NCBI RefSeq assembly: GCF_900148835.1
Contig: NZ_FRYK01000001.1
Span: 1 to 64,000, forward strand
Source: Flavobacterium cucumis
GTDB lineage: Bacteria > Bacteroidota > Bacteroidia > Flavobacteriales > Flavobacteriaceae
Direction of reading: 5' to 3'
DNA: 64,000 bases
Below are positions 1-8,100 of the stretch, piece after piece. The number at the start of each line of letters is the position of its first letter. Position 1 is the first letter of the stretch. The notes under the pieces are model-generated. The model was not told the DNA's origin. It did no database searches and was given only the letters and a program-made list of their open reading frames with translations. The position numbers were made by a program, and so were the translations under genes.

Positions 1-1397
1 GCCATGAGTACGTGTTTGTTTGCGTTTTTGATGCCTCTTGTATTGACTCGCTTCATATTGGTAAAATTCACGAGAGTTCCAATTACGGGTTCTACGGTTT
101 TACTTCGTATTCTCGACATATTTTTGGCATATTTCGCATGTTGTGTAAGTTTTTGATGCATGCGGTCGTAATGTTCTTTGTGGATGCTGTCGTCTAGCTT
201 TTTAAACTTGGTACTTTTACCACAACATTGCGCTCTGAGTGGGCAGTTTTTACAATCACTCTCACTGCTACGGTAGGTGCGTTTGGTGTAGCCTTTACTA
301 TCCGTTTTTTCGCCTTTGAAAAGGAGTTTCGCTTGGTTGCCTTCGGGTTTTGTGCATTGGTAATAATTTTCTTCTTTGTTGAAGGTAAAGCCTTCTCGCT
401 CGGGTTTGTATTGTCCGAAGTTGGGTATATAAGCGTTGATGTTTTTTTTATGTAAATACGCCAACGCTTCGCCACTGCTGTAACCGCCATCGGCTAAAAG
501 TTCTTCTAACTCAATGTCGTTTTCCTTTAGGTTTTCTTCGATAAGTTCCACAATTTGTTCTAAACACTGGCTATCGCGCTTGTCGGCAAAATCAGAACAC
601 GCTCCAGTAATAACATGGTGTGCATCGTCTACAGCGATTTGTCCAAAATAATTTAACTGCCTGGCTTTGCCTGGTTTTACACTCACTCTTGCATCGCTAT
701 CTGTGGGCGAATAATGCGTGTGATTCGATACATATTTGGGTCGGATGATATTCCCAAATTCATCTACTTTGTCTTTCCCTGTAGCGTTGGGCATTCCTTT
801 GTAAGCTTCTTCTTTCCAAGCGTGGTGTTGTGCTACTAATTTCTTTCTGGTACTAGTGGTTTTAAATTCGCTGTTCTCTTCTAATTCGTTTACAAAAGCA
901 CTAGCATCCTCCAAAACTTCTTTCTCCACCAAGCTATCCATAGAAGCATTGGCTTTGATAAAAACGCTGTCTACCGCTTGACGCTTGCCTCGAACCATGC
1001 CTTTATTTATGCACATTTTCAAGACTTCTTTAAACAAACTCAAAAACACTTCTTCACCATACAAACCTCGTGTACGGCTAATGGTGCTATGCCATGGCAA
1101 CGACTCATGAACATCATAACCTAAAAGCAAGCGTATCGATAAACTGTCGCTACAAAAAGCAATTAATTGCCTATCTGAGTTGATGTTATTCAAATAACCT
1201 ACTAACAAAATCTTAAAGAATACAACAGGATCAATACTCTCTTGACCTTCTTTACCATAATACTTTTGGGTAGCTTTATAAATGAAATGTAAGTCGAGTT
1301 CGGTTAACAATTTTCTGTAAAAATTATCCGCTGGAACCATGTCCAACAAATTAACCGAAACAAATAATTGTGGTGTAAAATTTTTCTTTCCTTGCAT
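1..1397 (-). CDS. IS1182-family-like DDE transposase, 3' end cut by window edge
   Basis: An open frame runs on the minus strand from an ATG at 1395-1397 to the left edge without a stop, giving about 465 residues and lacking the C-terminus. It begins MQGKKNFTPQLFVSVNLLDM, has a helical N-terminal part, then AVDSVFIKANASMDS (first catalytic Asp near residue 143), a long insert, LLADGGYSSGEAL (second Asp near 303), a four-Cys knuckle near 382-392 and VEPVIGTL (Glu near 436). This order is that of IS1182 transposases, which cut and join DNA during insertion sequence movement. The short frames seen across this stretch in other phases are shadows. The IS ends cannot be fixed because the left end lies outside. 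The right end probably lies between 1398 and about 1460, next to the hairpin element at 1466-1575. Family assignment is from memory of the motifs. Confidence 0.85.
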   Translation of the reverse strand, partial: MQGKKNFTPQLFVSVNLLDMVPADNFYRKLLTELDLHFIYKATQKYYGKEGQESIDPVVFFKILLVGYLNNINSDRQLIAFCSDSLSIRLLLGYDVHESLPWHSTISRTRGLYGEEVFLSLFKEVLKMCINKGMVRGKRQAVDSVFIKANASMDSLVEKEVLEDASAFVNELEENSEFKTTSTRKKLVAQHHAWKEEAYKGMPNATGKDKVDEFGNIIRPKYVSNHTHYSPTDSDARVSVKPGKARQLNYFGQIAVDDAHHVITGACSDFADKRDSQCLEQIVELIEENLKENDIELEELLADGGYSSGEALAYLHKKNINAYIPNFGQYKPEREGFTFNKEENYYQCTKPEGNQAKLLFKGEKTDSKGYTKRTYRSSESDCKNCPLRAQCCGKSTKFKKLDDSIHKEHYDRMHQKLTQHAKYAKNMSRIRSKTVEPVIGTLVNFTNMKRVNTRGIKNANKHVLM

Positions 1398-1465
1398 GAA
1401 TAAATTTACAAAATATCTCTTTCTTATGCAAGTATTTGTATATTTGAGTTGTGCAACAAGCACAG

Positions 1466-1575
1466 CAGTTTGGCAAAATGGCGGGTTCAGTGCTAAATTG
1501 AACATTTGGTTTTCAAATGAAAATTAGTGCTAAATTGAAAGTAAGTACTTCTAAATCCGCCACTTCGCCAAGCTG
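1466..1575. repeat. attC-like imperfect hairpin element 1
   Basis: Two 19-base arms face each other: CAGTTTGGCAAAATGGCGG at 1466-1484 and CCGCCACTTCGCCAAGCTG at 1557-1575, matching at 16 of 19 positions when one is reverse-complemented. The 72-base spacer holds a direct repeat of GTGCTAAATTGAA. The right arm is followed by GCAAACCGTTAGC, much like the sequence after the right arm of the element at 25583-25695. The layout recalls integron attC sites, but it could be another Bacteroidota intergenic repeat. Confidence 0.6.
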
Positions 1576-1581
1576 CAAACC

Positions 1582-1594
1582 GTTAGCTGAAGCC
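1582..1594. repeat. left gene-specific inverted repeat of cassette-like unit 1
   Basis: GTTAGCTGAAGCC lies 34 bases before the start of the orphan gene at 1629. Its AGCTGAAGCC part is the exact reverse complement of GGCTTCAGCT at 2807-2816 at the end of that gene, so the gene is bracketed by a private inverted repeat. Confidence 0.6.
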
Positions 1595-1628
1595 ATTATA
1601 GAACGAATAAAATATAGAACTTGAGAAA

Positions 1629-2825
1629 ATGATTGAATTTAATTTAGAAAAACATAAACCTAAAATTGTATACGATGTTCAAGGCACAAAAAAGTATTTG
1701 TGCCGAGTAAGAAAAATGCTAATTCATATAACTCCAGAAGAAACCGTAAGACAATCTTTTCTAAATTACTTAATTAAAGAAGTAAAAATTCCTAGAACTC
1801 AATTGTTAGTTGAAGAACCAGTTTCTCATCATCAATCTGAAACTGAAATACGCAACAAAGGCAGAATGGATGTTTTAGTATTAGACCACGAAAATATTCC
1901 TTTTATTGTTTACGAGTGTAAAAAAGAAACGGAAAGTTTTACAGATAATGTTTATAGCCAAGCTATGGATTATTTTGAAGCAATAAACACAATTGATTAT
2001 GTTGGTGTTGTAATTGGAAACCAAATAGACCTGATAAGTTTTGACTATGAAAATGATAATGTAATTGCAGTGAAATATGCAGAACATCCAAAATATACAA
2101 ATTTATGTTTAGATAACGAAGAAGTTTTAATTGAAGATTTAATTTTTGAAGATTTCGTTAGACCAAACTACAAAGATCCAATTAATGAAGAAGAACTAAA
2201 TGATTTATTCGACTATGGTGTTATAGGTAATGGAACAAATAAAAAATTATTTCCTTTCTTAATTAACCTTTATGGTTGGATACAAGATGAAAAAGACAAA
2301 CTTCAATTAGATGAAAACTTTAAAGATATAGGAATAAAGTTTACAAAATTTGGAAATGCAGGTGGTGGTAATTTTACACAACAATACAGAGCATTTTTAT
2401 TAGAAAATATAGAAGAAAAACCAATTATTTTTTTAGGATTGAATAGTATGTCTAGTGGAGAAAATTCACCTATTGGAACGAGTTTATTTGTTGCAATCGA
2501 AACTAACGAACACTCGCACTCTTCTTTACAACTTCGCTGTGACAAATACATAAATATTGAAAATCATACGGCAAAAATTTGGCACGATGCAACAATTACA
2601 ATAGGAAAACTTGGAGCAGCCAAAAGACAAGATTTAATTGACTTTATTGCTTCAAAAGAAAATAATATATTGATAGATAATCAAATTATTTTGGGAGAAA
2701 TAAACTTTAAAAATGATATTAATTCTCAACAAGAACAAACGCAAAAATTTATTCAAAACTTAATTGAATATGCAATTTTGAGAGATGAATTTAGAAAACA
2801 TAAAAAGGCTTCAGCTATTAGCTAA
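1629..2825 (+). CDS. HsdR N-terminal-domain (type I restriction R-like) orphan nuclease-like protein
   Basis: This 398-residue protein carries a PD-(D/E)xK-like core: GRMDVLVLDHE followed by PFIVYECKKE at about residues 79-100, giving the Asp and the Glu-x-Lys expected of the HSDR_N fold. The pre-core segment ITPEETVRQSFLNYLIKEV is also typical of such proteins. Downstream there is no helicase motor, no HsdM or HsdS, and no methylase nearby, so it is not a complete type I system. The C-terminal 200 residues are not recognised. Such stand-alone proteins are often annotated as type I restriction enzyme HsdR N-terminal domain proteins and may act in DNA defence, which is inference. The gene is an orphan tightly framed by private inverted repeats (1582-1594 and 2807-2825), the right one overlapping its last codons. 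It is AT-rich like its surroundings. Confidence 0.75.
   Translation: MIEFNLEKHKPKIVYDVQGTKKYLCRVRKMLIHITPEETVRQSFLNYLIKEVKIPRTQLLVEEPVSHHQSETEIRNKGRMDVLVLDHENIPFIVYECKKETESFTDNVYSQAMDYFEAINTIDYVGVVIGNQIDLISFDYENDNVIAVKYAEHPKYTNLCLDNEEVLIEDLIFEDFVRPNYKDPINEEELNDLFDYGVIGNGTNKKLFPFLINLYGWIQDEKDKLQLDENFKDIGIKFTKFGNAGGGNFTQQYRAFLLENIEEKPIIFLGLNSMSSGENSPIGTSLFVAIETNEHSHSSLQLRCDKYINIENHTAKIWHDATITIGKLGAAKRQDLIDFIASKENNILIDNQIILGEINFKNDINSQQEQTQKFIQNLIEYAILRDEFRKHKKASAIS
2807..2825. repeat. right gene-specific inverted repeat of cassette-like unit 1
   Basis: GGCTTCAGCTATTAGCTAA spans the last six codons of the upstream gene including its TAA stop. GGCTTCAGCT is the reverse complement of 1585-1594. 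The following 180 bases up to 3008 hold no gene. They may contain a decayed hairpin but no clear arms were found. Confidence 0.55.
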
Positions 2826-3008
2826 TGTTTCGTTGCTTACAAAGCACAAACAATGAAACTCTTTGCTACTTCACTGTTCCCATCGCGTGGTTGTTCGTAT
2901 TCTAACTAAATTAAGCTTTTACTAAACATTTCAAAACTAGACAAAAGTATTAAGTATTTAATTTTTTGCACTAAATTTGAATAAAACAAAGCAATTAAAA
3001 GTAAAACT

Positions 3009-4064
3009 ATGCTAAAAAAAGTACTATTTCTATTAGTCCCAACTTTATTCTATGCCCAAATTCCAGCATATTACTCTTCAATTGATTTTAGTCAAGAGGG
3101 TGATTATTTAAAAAACCAATTAACTACGCTTATTACAAACACACATACAACAAACTTACCTTATACAGCTACAGGCGTTACAGACACTTGGGATGCATTA
3201 TATCAAACCGACTTAAACCCAAATAACACTAACAATGTCCTTTTAATTTATGGTTGGAATGATACAGATGCAGATATCACAAACGATTATTCAAGAGCTC
3301 AAACATCTTCTTGTCATACCTCTTCTTGTAGTGGTTTATGGGTAAGAGAACATGTATATCCTCGTTCCCTTGGTACTCCAAATCTTGGTTTCGAGTTTGC
3401 CGGTGCCGATGCGCATCATTTACGTTCTATTGATAGTGATAGAAATAATTCAAGAAGTAATAGGAAATTTGAAGATGGGAGTGGCAGTATTATGTCTTAC
3501 ATTACAATTGCAGGTAATTGGTATCCAGGTGATGAATGGAGAGGCGATGTTGCTAGAATGATTATGTACATGTATGTTCGTTATCCATCACAATGTTTAC
3601 CAAACAATGTTGGAGTAGGTAGTTCTTCATATTCCAATTATGGAGATATGCCAAACGTATTCTTAGATTGGAATGCTCAAGATCCAGTTTCACAATATGA
3701 AATAAATAGAAACAATATTCTTAACACCATACAAGGCAACAGAAATCCTTTCATAGACAACCCATATCTAGCAACAATCATTTGGAATGGTCCACAAGCA
3801 ACAGATACATGGGGTGTATTAGCTGCAGATGATTATACACTTTCAAACAACCTAATTTACCCAACAATCACAAAGGACTATATCTACATCAACAATACTG
3901 AAAACAAGACCTATAATTACACTATTTACAACACACTTGGGCAATTAATAACTACCAATACTACAACCAATACAATAGATTTATCAGGTAATTCAAAAGG
4001 CATCTACTTTATTACACTACAGTCAGAGAATAAAACCAAATCATATAAAGTAATTTTGAACTAG
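3009..4064 (+). CDS. secreted endonuclease I family protein with T9SS C-terminal sorting domain
   Basis: This 351-residue protein starts with a signal peptide (MLKKVLFLLVPTLFYAQ). Residues about 20-265 match the endonuclease I fold: WVREHVYPRSLG and GADAHHLRSIDSDRNNSRSNR carry the His, Asn and Arg residues of this non-specific DNase/RNase family. The tail after about residue 275 (IYPTITKDYIYINN ... YNTLGQLITT ... GIYFITLQ ... KSYKVILN) is a typical type A T9SS sorting domain, so the enzyme should be carried through the outer membrane to the cell surface or medium, probably for nucleic acid scavenging. It stands alone. Its stop codon touches the first base of the long direct repeat copy A, which suggests that the repeat inserted or recombined right behind this gene. 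Confidence 0.88.
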   Translation: MLKKVLFLLVPTLFYAQIPAYYSSIDFSQEGDYLKNQLTTLITNTHTTNLPYTATGVTDTWDALYQTDLNPNNTNNVLLIYGWNDTDADITNDYSRAQTSSCHTSSCSGLWVREHVYPRSLGTPNLGFEFAGADAHHLRSIDSDRNNSRSNRKFEDGSGSIMSYITIAGNWYPGDEWRGDVARMIMYMYVRYPSQCLPNNVGVGSSSYSNYGDMPNVFLDWNAQDPVSQYEINRNNILNTIQGNRNPFIDNPYLATIIWNGPQATDTWGVLAADDYTLSNNLIYPTITKDYIYINNTENKTYNYTIYNTLGQLITTNTTTNTIDLSGNSKGIYFITLQSENKTKSYKVILN

Positions 4065-4393
4065 AAGCGAATGGCTCGGGCATTCTTGGTTTCCATATTC
4101 CCGCTGTCCGTTAAACACGGTATCACTCCCATCGGGGCTAGATAGTAAACTATTGGCTTTCTTGGTTTCTTTTTCTAATAGGAACGCTTCGCTGAGTTAT
4201 TTGCGCCCACCCAGTCCAACGCTCCCCACCGCACAAGTGGTATTTTGTGTGTTTTTAGCACTTGTTTTACCCATAGTAAGTCAATAAAAAAAGGCTCCCT
4301 GTTTTCCCAACCCCTCGCGCACAGTCCGCCTTTTTTTATCCACTTACACCCAATTCAAAAACAAACGCTAAAAACACACAAAAACCACTCCCA
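4064..4393. repeat. long direct repeat, copy A (~330 bp), left bracket of the metal island
   Basis: This stretch matches 22500-22832 almost base for base in the same orientation, with about a dozen differences and a few one- to three-base indels. Landmarks shared by both copies are CTCGGGCATTCTTGG at the start, CGCCCACCCAGTCCAACGC in the middle and AAAACCACTCCCA at the end. Inside each copy, GTGTGTTTTTAGC and GCTAAAAACACAC (the latter with one base changed in one copy's flank) form a long-range inverted repeat, and AAAAAAAGGC and GCCTTTTTTT pair around a C-rich loop. No convincing protein is encoded. It may be a recombination substrate or a dispersed non-coding element. Confidence 0.9.
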
Positions 4394-4565
4394 TAAACAC
4401 AAATAGTATTTCAATTCAAAACCAGATAATAGGGAAGTCCTAAGAACTTTTACGGAAATTATTTTACATACGGTGCGGATACATCGGATAGTAGTTGCAT
4501 TGTTTTTTGTCAATGCCATCAGTTTTCAGCACACAACCACTGCAATCTCAACACTGCGACTGACC
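4394..4565. other. intergenic stretch with degenerate repeat words
   Basis: No gene is seen. It carries TTGTTTTTTGTCAATGCC followed by a run of CAACCACTGCAATC-like words. The same layout (TTGTTTTTTGAAAATGCC and TTGTTTTTTGAAGATGCT, then similar words) recurs at 22981 and 23184 beyond the other bracket of the island, so both flanks share more than the long direct repeat. Confidence 0.5.
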
Positions 4566-4700
4566 AAAATGCTAGGACATAAAAACCTTCATACAACACA
4601 ACATTACGCAAAAGTGTTGGATAGAAAAGTAAGTGAGGATATGAAAATTTTGAAAGATAAATTTAGTTCTAGTTTTAAGTTGAATAGTAAAGAAGCATAA
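4566..4700 (+). pseudogene. C-terminal stump of a tyrosine recombinase/integrase
   Basis: The frame reads KMLGHKNLHTTQHYAKVLDR and then KVSEDMKILKDKF to a stop at 4698-4700. This is the end of the catalytic domain of Bacteroidota tyrosine recombinases: the LGH motif with the His of the RHRY tetrad and the Tyr nucleophile in THYAKV-type context (here TTQHYAKV). Everything upstream (the Arg box, N-terminal arm and core-binding domains) is missing and is replaced by repeat sequence, so the gene cannot be active. It is probably the remnant of an integrase of an earlier mobile element at the island edge. Confidence 0.8.
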
Positions 4701-4743
4701 AAAAAAGTAAAAATTAAAAATTAATTTTACTACTTTTACAGCT

Positions 4744-5070
4744 GTGAAATTTTTAAACTACATATTATATCTGTATTTAGTAGTACTTTCATGTTTGCCA
4801 TGTGCAGATGTGGAAGCAACTAGTTTTACGCACACTTCTAGTAAAATAGACACAAACCACGAAAATCATTCACACGATAAGGAAAATGACGCTTGTTCTC
4901 CTTTTTGTGTTTGTAATTGTTGCGGACAAAGTGTTTTATCTTATGTTCCTGCAATAGTTTTTAATTTTCATACTCCAACAGTAGAAATTCAAACGCTAAA
5001 CTCCATTTACAAATCTAATTTGTATTCCAATTTCTTTGGGGGTATTTGGCAACCACCTCAAATAGTATAA
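4744..5070 (+). CDS. small exported Cys/His-rich protein (DUF6660-like) ahead of the czc set
   Basis: This 108-residue protein has a hydrophobic signal peptide (MKFLNYILYLYLVVLSCLPC), a His- and Asp-rich middle (HENHSHDKEND), a Cys cluster CSPFCVCNCCGQS, and the tail NFFGGIWQPPQIV. It resembles small Bacteroidota proteins annotated as DUF6660 that precede CzcA-type pumps, though that assignment is from memory. The Cys cluster and His run suggest metal binding in the periplasm or membrane. The tail motif is echoed by the protein at 13221 (YSSIWLIPKIS), so the two may be distant relatives. It lies 96 bases upstream of the fused pump and probably shares its promoter region. No enzymatic function is inferred. 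Confidence 0.7.
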   Translation: MKFLNYILYLYLVVLSCLPCADVEATSFTHTSSKIDTNHENHSHDKENDACSPFCVCNCCGQSVLSYVPAIVFNFHTPTVEIQTLNSIYKSNLYSNFFGGIWQPPQIV

Positions 5071-5166
5071 TGAAGCCCGAGTAATTTCGGGTTAGAAACT
5101 TGTGTTTTACCACAAATTATGGCAAATTTTTAATTTGCTAATTTCTAATTCATTATAATATTTTCA

Positions 5167-8100
5167 ATGTTAGACAAAATCATACAATTCAGTATAAAGA
5201 ACAAATTCGTTATACTACTTTTTACACTTGTGTTAGTAGCTTGGGGAAGCTATTCAATAAAACAATTACCACTTGACGCATTACCAGATGTTACTAATAA
5301 TCAAGTGCAAATTATTACAAATGCACCTACTTTAGCCAGTCAAGAAATTGAGCAACTCATTACATATCCATTAGAGCAATCTTTAAAAACAATTCCAAAA
5401 GTTATAGAACTGCGAAGTATTTCTCGTTTTGGACTTTCTGTTGTTACTGTTGTTTTTAAAGATGATGTAGATATTTATTGGGCAAGAAATCAAATTTTTC
5501 AACGAATAAGTCAAGCCAAAGAAAATATCCCAGCATATGCAGGTTCTCCAGAAATGGCTCCCATTTCAACTGGTTTAGGAGAAATATTTCAATACGATGT
5601 ATATGCTAAAAAAGGATATGAAGATAAATACGATGCAATCAAATTAAGAACTATCCAAGATTGGATTATCATTCCACAATTACAAGGGATTGAAGGTGTT
5701 GCAGAAGTTGCTACTTGGGGTGGTAAATTAAAACAGTTTGAAATAGCTGTTAAACCAAATACTTTAAAGAGTTTAGATGTAACCATAACTGAAATTTTTG
5801 AAGCTTTAGAAAAAAACAACCAAAATACTGGGGGTGCATATATAGAAAAAGATCAAATGACCTACTTTATTCGTGGTGTAGGTATGGCAACCGGAAGTAA
5901 GGATTTAGAAAATGTTGTTGTAAAAAACAGAAACGGTGCACCTGTTTTAATTCGTGATGTAGCTTCAGTTAATGAAGGATATGCTATGCGATATGGAGCA
6001 GCTACAAAAGATGGTAAAGGTGAAATTGTTTGTGGAATGGCATTAATGCTAAAAGGAGAAAATTCTAAAGCAGTTGTAGAACGAGTGAAAGAAAAAATGG
6101 CTCAAATCAACAAAACACTTCCTGAAGGAGTCGTTGCAGAAGCTTTTATCGACCGTGGGAAATTAGTAGATAGTGCCATTGGAACAGTTACTAAAAATTT
6201 ATTAGAAGGTGCATTAATCGTAATTTTTGTATTGATTTTATTTTTAGGAAATCTTCGTGCAGGACTAATCGTAGCTTCGGTAATTCCGTTGTCAATGCTA
6301 TTTGCAGTTATTTTGATGAATCATTTTGGTGTTAGTGGAAACTTAATGAGTTTAGGTGCTATCGATTTTGGAATTATTGTCGATGGTGCAGTAATTATTG
6401 TGGAAGCCACAATGCATCATTTACAAAAACTCAAGAGACAAAAGAACTTAACCCAATTAGAAATGGATAGCGAAGTATATAAATCTGCTTCCAAAATTCG
6501 TAATAGTGCAGCATTTGGAGAAATAATAATTTTAATTGTGTATTTACCAATATTAGCATTAGTTGGAACCGAAGGTAAAATGTTCAAGCCAATGGCAATG
6601 ACGGTAGGATTTGCAGTAATTGGAGCTTTCGTACTTTCTTTAACTTATGTACCTATGATGAGTGCAATGTTCTTATCTAAAAACACCGAGCATAAAGAAA
6701 ACTTTAGCGATAAAATGATGGCATGGTTTGAAAAAATATACACTCCATTTTTAGACAAAGCATTACAAATCAAAAAAGTAGTTTTAGGAATTGCTGTCGG
6801 ATTATTTGTAATGGCATTAGTAGTTTTCCAAAATATGGGAGGTGAATTTATACCTACAATCGAAGAAGGAGATTTAGCTATTAATGCAACGATAATGACA
6901 GGAAGTTCATTAACGCAGATGATTGAAACAACTACTAAATACGAAAAAATTCTAAAAGCAAAATTTCCAGAAATTAAAACCATTGTTACAAAAATTGGTA
7001 GTGGTGAAATACCAACAGACCCAATGCCTATTGAAAGTGGTGATTTAATTATTGTTTTAAAAGATAAATCAGAATGGACTTCTGCTGATAATTGGGAAGA
7101 TTTAGCCAATCTAATGAAAGAAGAAATGGAAGTTATTCCTGGTGCTAATATTGAAGTTTCCCAACCCATACAAATGCGTTTTAACGAATTAATGACGGGT
7201 AGTAGAAGTGATATTGCTATAAAGATTTTTGGGGATGATTTGGAAATATTAGATGTAAAAGCTAAAGAATTAATTTCAAAAGTCAATAAAATTGAAGGTG
7301 TGGGTGATTTAAAAGCCGATAAAGTAACAGGTTTACCACAAATTACAATAAAATATGATTATGATAAAATAGCTTTATATGGACTAAATATAACAGACGT
7401 AAATAAGATAGTCAGAGCTTCTTTTGCAGGTGAAAGTGCAGGTAAAATTTATGAAGAAAGCAAACGTTTTGATGTTGTAGTTAGAATGAATGCTGAAAAT
7501 CGTAGTGATATTTCAGATGTTTCAAACCTATTTATTCCATTACCAAGCGGCCAACAAGTTCCACTGTATCAAGTAGCTTCTGTGGAATACGAACAAGGCC
7601 CTGTTCAAGTATCTCGTGAAAATGGAAAACGAAGAATAACTGTGGGTTTAAATGTTCGTGGTCGTGATGTAAAAAGTGTAGTCGAAGAAATCCAACAAAA
7701 ATTAGAAAACAATTATAAACTTCCAGCAGGATATTACATCACCTATGGTGGTCAATTTGAAAATTTAGTAGAAGCTAACAAACGACTTTCTGTAGCCTTA
7801 CCAATTGCATTGGCATTAATCATGGTGTTGTTATTCTTCACATTCCATAGCATGAAACAAGCCTTATTAATTTTTACAGCTATACCATTATCAGCAATTG
7901 GTGGTGTTTTTGCTTTATGGTTGAGAGGAATGCCTTTTAGTATTTCAGCAGGTATTGGTTTCATTGCTTTATTCGGTATTGCAGTACTAAATGGAATTGT
8001 ACTAATCTCCTATTTCAACCAATTAAAATCAGAAGGAATTACAGACCCATTACAACGCGTTTTAATTGGAACTAAAACCAGACTTAGACCTGTATTAATG

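Noticed and set aside
1339..1527. Plus-strand frame over the IS right end and hairpin element 1
   Set aside because: It is the reverse of the transposase start and the hairpin, with no plausible protein.
1629..2825. A complete type I restriction system
   Set aside because: No HsdM, HsdS or helicase motor is near the HsdR-N-like gene, so no restriction-modification system can be claimed.
4473..4565. N-terminal part of the 75-residue frame around the integrase stump
   Set aside because: Its codons are repeat words with no similarity to the recombinase; only the part from KMLGHK on is homologous.
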